Below the pieces are notes generated by a model. The model did no database searches, was not told where the DNA came from, and worked only from the letters and a program-made list of their open reading frames with translations. From Arenibacter latericius DSM 15913 (GTDB taxonomy: Bacteria > Bacteroidota > Bacteroidia > Flavobacteriales > Flavobacteriaceae), in assembly GCF_000424985.1 (NCBI RefSeq), contig NZ_AUKX01000003.1:1-64000 (forward strand): DNA of 64,000 nt, written 5' to 3'. Numbering within the stretch: position 1 is the stretch's first letter; each line of letters opens with the position of its first letter. Below, piece after piece: positions 60,919 to 64,000 of this stretch. The position numbers and the translations under genes are program-made.

Positions 60919-63327
60919 GTGAAAAACTATAGGCTCTATTTTCTCTTCATTCTATTATTAAATAGCTCTCTTTTTGCTCAGGAGTTTAAGATATCTGGTA
61001 TTGTAACTCATACTGAGGATTCTGAAATTTCATTTGCCAATATGCTATTATATGCGGCGGTAGATACTAGCTTTGTTAAAGGTTCGGTATCCGATGAAAA
61101 TGGTTTCTTTTATATAGATAAAGTTCCTCCCGCAGCCTACCTTTTAAAAGCCAGTTATATGGGGAATCATTCTCCATTTATAAAGGTAGACGTAGAATCG
61201 GACGTAGATATAGGACAGATTTCAGTTGATAGTAAGGCGCAAGCCCTTAGTGAGGTGGTGGTAGTTCTCCAAAAACCTACCTTGGAAAAAAAGGTAGACC
61301 GACTTGTTTTTAATATTGAGAATACGGCCCTTTCAGAAGGGAACATTTGGGAGGTCTTAAAAAGCACACCCAGCGTATTTGTTATGAATAATGAAATCAC
61401 GGTAAAAGGAGAAAAAGGAGTTCAGATACTCATTAACGATAAGAAAGTAAATCTACCGTCAGAAGATATCTTAAATCTATTAAATGGTACCTCTGCAAAT
61501 GGAATTCGGGCAATCGAGGTAATTACTACTCCCCCAGCAAAGTACGATGCAGAAGGAGGTACCATGATTAATATAAAAATGAGTAAAAACCTAATTGCGG
61601 GTTATAATGGTGCAATTTTTAACAGGTATACCCAAGGCACTTTTCCACAGCATACCCTAGGAACCAATCATTACTTTAAGGGAGAGAAATTAGAAACTTC
61701 TTTTAATTACAGTTATAGCCAAAGAAAGGAACTAACTAATTATACGGATATCACAAATTTTATGGAAAATGGGGCTATAACCGATATTTGGACCTCAGAT
61801 TTGGAAGTTATAGATCGTGCTAATAGGCATAATGCAAGTATATTTTTGGATTACAATTTCAATACCAACAATAGGCTTAGCTTTTCTACCATCACAAGTT
61901 TTACTCCAAAATTTATTGGAAGAGACTATTCAGAAACTGTAATCAAGGAGCCTAATAAACCGGATAGCAGGAGTTTTTTCACTAAAAACGACTCCCAACT
62001 ATCTTCAGTTAATACCGCGTTTTATTTAGATTATGAGAACAGGTTAAATGATAAGGGGGCACATCTCTCTTTAAATACTCACTATACTTATTACAATTAC
62101 GATAAAAATCAGGAGTTAGAAACTGATTATTACGATGAAACGAAAACAATTGTAAATGAAAATGCTTTTAGTACTATAAATCTACAACGTACAGATTTGT
62201 ATAGTATACAGGCAGATTATAGTACCCCATTGGGAGAAAGCTTCAATTTGGAATCGGGCTTTAAATATGCGCTTACGAGTTCTAAAAGTGATATTTCACA
62301 ACAAGGATTTAATCGGGAACAACCAGGAATTGACCCTACGGAATATGGGCAGTTTTTATATGATGAAAATATATATGCTGCCTATGCTAGTGTAGATACT
62401 AAATGGGAGAATTGGTCTTTTAAATCGGGTTTAAGGGCAGAATTAACTAAAACTAAGGGCGATTTTAGCCTGGATAATAATGATATAGGGAAAGATTATT
62501 TAGAACTGTTCCCTACTATTTACTTTCAATATACGCCTAATGAAAAGCATCAATTGGGGCTAAATTTTAAAAGAAGTATTATTAGGCCTAATTTTAGTTC
62601 AATTAATCCTTTTCAGATTTTTCAGAGTAGTAATTCGGTTGTAGAAGGGAATGTGAACTTGCGACCGTCCTTTAAAAATTCGGCTATATTTAGTTATACC
62701 TATAATAAGGATTACACCTTTGAGTTGTTTTATCGATATCATAAAAATGCAATCAGCCTATTTACTTTTCAGGATAATGAGAGCAAATTATTACGCTTTG
62801 TAACGGACAATTTAGATCGTGAAATGGCTTATGGTCTGGATTTCACCTACAGAAAGGAGATACTTAAATCGTGGGATACGTATTTGCTGTCTTCTTATTT
62901 CTATGCTTCTGAGCGTTTTAACGATAGGAATACTGCTATAAGAATAGATAATAATTTATGGACGTTATTGGTACAGTTTAAAAACAACTTAACCTTTTTA
63001 GAAGATAAATCACTTTCGGCATCCTTAAACTTCACTTATGTTTCCCCTATTATTGTGGGGAATTCCAAGCAGAGGGAATATACCGATTGGGAAATTGCGC
63101 TAAAAAAGAATTTATGGGGTAAAAAAGCAACTATTAGCCTCACCCTAAGCGACGTATTTAATCAGTTTAAACTACATAATACCCGTAATTATGCAGATCA
63201 GTATAATATCTCATATTACAGACCAGACAGTCGTGCTTTTACCTTAGGCTTTAGGTATAATTTTGGAAATATGGGAATTAGGGACAATTACAAATACAAA
63301 GACATAGAAGAGAGGGATAGGTTATAA
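60919..63327 (+). CDS. TonB-dependent receptor-like outer-membrane beta-barrel protein (OMP_b-brl_3)
   Basis: I chose GTG 60919 (about 802 residues) because a signal peptide starts there (KNYRLYFLFILLLNSSLFAQ) and a promoter lies at 60859-60888; a longer TTG frame begins at 60811. Residues ~25-105 are a carboxypeptidase-regulatory-like domain (FKISGIVTHTEDSEISFANMLL...VSDENGFFYIDKVPPAAYLLKASYMG). A plug-like region follows (LSEGNIWEVLKSTPSVFVMNNEITVKGEKGVQILINDKK, ANGIRAIEVITTPPAKYDAEG), then a barrel to the end (RAFTLGFRYNFGNM). This family of barrel proteins resembles TonB receptors without a clear TonB box. The ligand is unknown and there is no SusD partner nearby. Confidence 0.87.
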   Translation: MKNYRLYFLFILLLNSSLFAQEFKISGIVTHTEDSEISFANMLLYAAVDTSFVKGSVSDENGFFYIDKVPPAAYLLKASYMGNHSPFIKVDVESDVDIGQISVDSKAQALSEVVVVLQKPTLEKKVDRLVFNIENTALSEGNIWEVLKSTPSVFVMNNEITVKGEKGVQILINDKKVNLPSEDILNLLNGTSANGIRAIEVITTPPAKYDAEGGTMINIKMSKNLIAGYNGAIFNRYTQGTFPQHTLGTNHYFKGEKLETSFNYSYSQRKELTNYTDITNFMENGAITDIWTSDLEVIDRANRHNASIFLDYNFNTNNRLSFSTITSFTPKFIGRDYSETVIKEPNKPDSRSFFTKNDSQLSSVNTAFYLDYENRLNDKGAHLSLNTHYTYYNYDKNQELETDYYDETKTIVNENAFSTINLQRTDLYSIQADYSTPLGESFNLESGFKYALTSSKSDISQQGFNREQPGIDPTEYGQFLYDENIYAAYASVDTKWENWSFKSGLRAELTKTKGDFSLDNNDIGKDYLELFPTIYFQYTPNEKHQLGLNFKRSIIRPNFSSINPFQIFQSSNSVVEGNVNLRPSFKNSAIFSYTYNKDYTFELFYRYHKNAISLFTFQDNESKLLRFVTDNLDREMAYGLDFTYRKEILKSWDTYLLSSYFYASERFNDRNTAIRIDNNLWTLLVQFKNNLTFLEDKSLSASLNFTYVSPIIVGNSKQREYTDWEIALKKNLWGKKATISLTLSDVFNQFKLHNTRNYADQYNISYYRPDSRAFTLGFRYNFGNMGIRDNYKYKDIEERDRL

Positions 63328-63381
63328 CATTTTATGGACTTAAAATAACGCTCCTAATTTCCCTTACTTTAATTACTTTCT

Positions 63382-64000
63382 TTATTGTGATATATAGCGA
63401 TTTTTTGCTGAGGTTAATCCTACTACTAATAATACTATAGCAGAGGTCACTAGTAAGGCCAATGGTACGTACCAATTACCTGAAAGACTAAAGAGCGCAC
63501 CAAATACAGGAGGGCCACATGCAGCAATAATATAGCCAACAGTTTGCGACATACCGGATAACTCTGCGGATTCTGTGGTGGTCTTGGTTCGTAATACCAT
63601 AAACATCATAGCGAGAGTAAAGGCTAAACCTAGGGAAATTCCAATACTGATTACTGAAGGGATAACAAAACAAGTTCCTCCAAAAATAATACCGGCTAAT
63701 CCTAAGACTAGTAAAATAAAGGTGACCCAAACCAATGTAATTTGGTCTTTCATTTTGGCTGCTAGGATAGGGCCAATAAGCATAATAGGTAGTTGGGCCA
63801 TTTGTATAAAAGAGAGCATCCACCCAGATCGATCTGCAGACATCCCCCAACTTTGTAAAATTGTGGGTAGCCATGCAGCTAAGCAATAGAATAATAGAGA
63901 CTGAAGTCCCATAAATATGGCAATATTCCATGCCAAGGTAGATTTCCAAATGCCTTTAGAGGAGGTCCGTTTACTTTGTGCAGTAACTACGGGAGATTTT
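63382..64000 (-). CDS. MFS transporter, CynX/NimT-like (partial, N-terminus off window)
   Basis: The frame is open from 63382 to the right edge, giving about 206 C-terminal residues; an apparent start at TTG 63936 is internal. The in-frame sequence at the edge (SPVVTAQSKRTSSKGIWKSTLAWN) looks like the central cytoplasmic loop of an MFS protein. At least six helices follow (IAIFMGLQSLLFYCLAAWLP, LPIMLIGPILAAKM, VWVTFILLVLGLAGIIFGG, SIGISLGLAFTLAMMFMVL and others). The pattern resembles the CynX/NimT subfamily (cyanate/nitroimidazole-type transporters). The substrate is unknown. Confidence 0.85.
   Translation of the reverse strand, partial: KSPVVTAQSKRTSSKGIWKSTLAWNIAIFMGLQSLLFYCLAAWLPTILQSWGMSADRSGWMLSFIQMAQLPIMLIGPILAAKMKDQITLVWVTFILLVLGLAGIIFGGTCFVIPSVISIGISLGLAFTLAMMFMVLRTKTTTESAELSGMSQTVGYIIAACGPPVFGALFSLSGNWYVPLALLVTSAIVLLVVGLTSAKNRYISQ

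Noticed and set aside
63382-63936. Complete 184-residue MFS protein starting at 63936
   Set aside because: The frame continues open to the window edge and the apparent start is an internal TTG; the protein is a C-terminal fragment of a larger transporter.

Overview
The window looks like chromosome of a member of the Flavobacteriaceae (phylum Bacteroidota), probably marine. It is AT-rich and carries type IX secretion (T9SS) sorting domains, SprB-like and PorP/SprF proteins, several families typical of this group (DUF4254, DUF6427, DUF6341, DUF4175, head-GIN), lipoproteins with lipoboxes, and -7 boxes of the form TAnnTTTG. I saw no tRNA, rRNA, insertion sequence, integrase or CRISPR array.

Layout. 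1-9171 (minus strand) is a T9SS/gliding-type surface cluster: a T9SS type B cell-surface protein, a PorP/SprF barrel with two C-terminal SPOR-like repeats, and a very large SprB-like repeat protein that runs off the left edge. 9462-15226 holds glnS, a three-gene YtxH/holin-like envelope operon, an SPFH protein and gltX. 15342-21015 is the DUF4175-ybeY-mnmG operon. Two perfect parS-type 16-mers (TGTTCCACGTGGAACA) flank mnmG: one forms the last codons of ybeY and the other is the centre of the mnmG terminator hairpin. A methyltransferase, an OmpH/Skp-like lipoprotein and a secreted Ig-repeat protein follow. 26417-28853 is an arsenosugar cluster (DUF2064 glycosyltransferase, AhpD-like protein, radical SAM ArsS). 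A TetR regulator with a clear palindromic operator comes next. Then comes an envelope module (GT9, DUF4254, DUF6427, DUF6341), a LysE-type exporter, a head-GIN protein and rnr.

36582-37218, between divergent rnr and rpiB, is a non-coding AT-rich stretch with several DnaA-box-like 9-mers. By rough hand counts, plus-strand genes to its right are much more G-rich relative to C than those to its left. Together with parS sites 15-18 kb away and rnpA at 45 kb, this makes it a good candidate for the replication origin.

37219-48432 carries rpiB, a GNAT enzyme, an NlpC/P60 lipoprotein, a Gfo/Idh oxidoreductase, a 340-bp array of degenerate word repeats, an acyltransferase-like membrane protein, an S41 protease, rnpA, and an overlapping pair made of a GCS2-CBS fusion and an aspartoacylase-like protein. 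48499-53779 is a four-gene hydrolase operon (MBL-fold, SMP-30-like, S8 and M1 peptidases). It is followed by two divergent cation/proton antiporters with TrkA-like tails, lepA coupled to a GH16 lipoprotein, a TonB-receptor-like barrel protein, and a partial MFS transporter at the right edge.

CDS calls rest on reading frames, visible motifs and family knowledge. No database search was possible.
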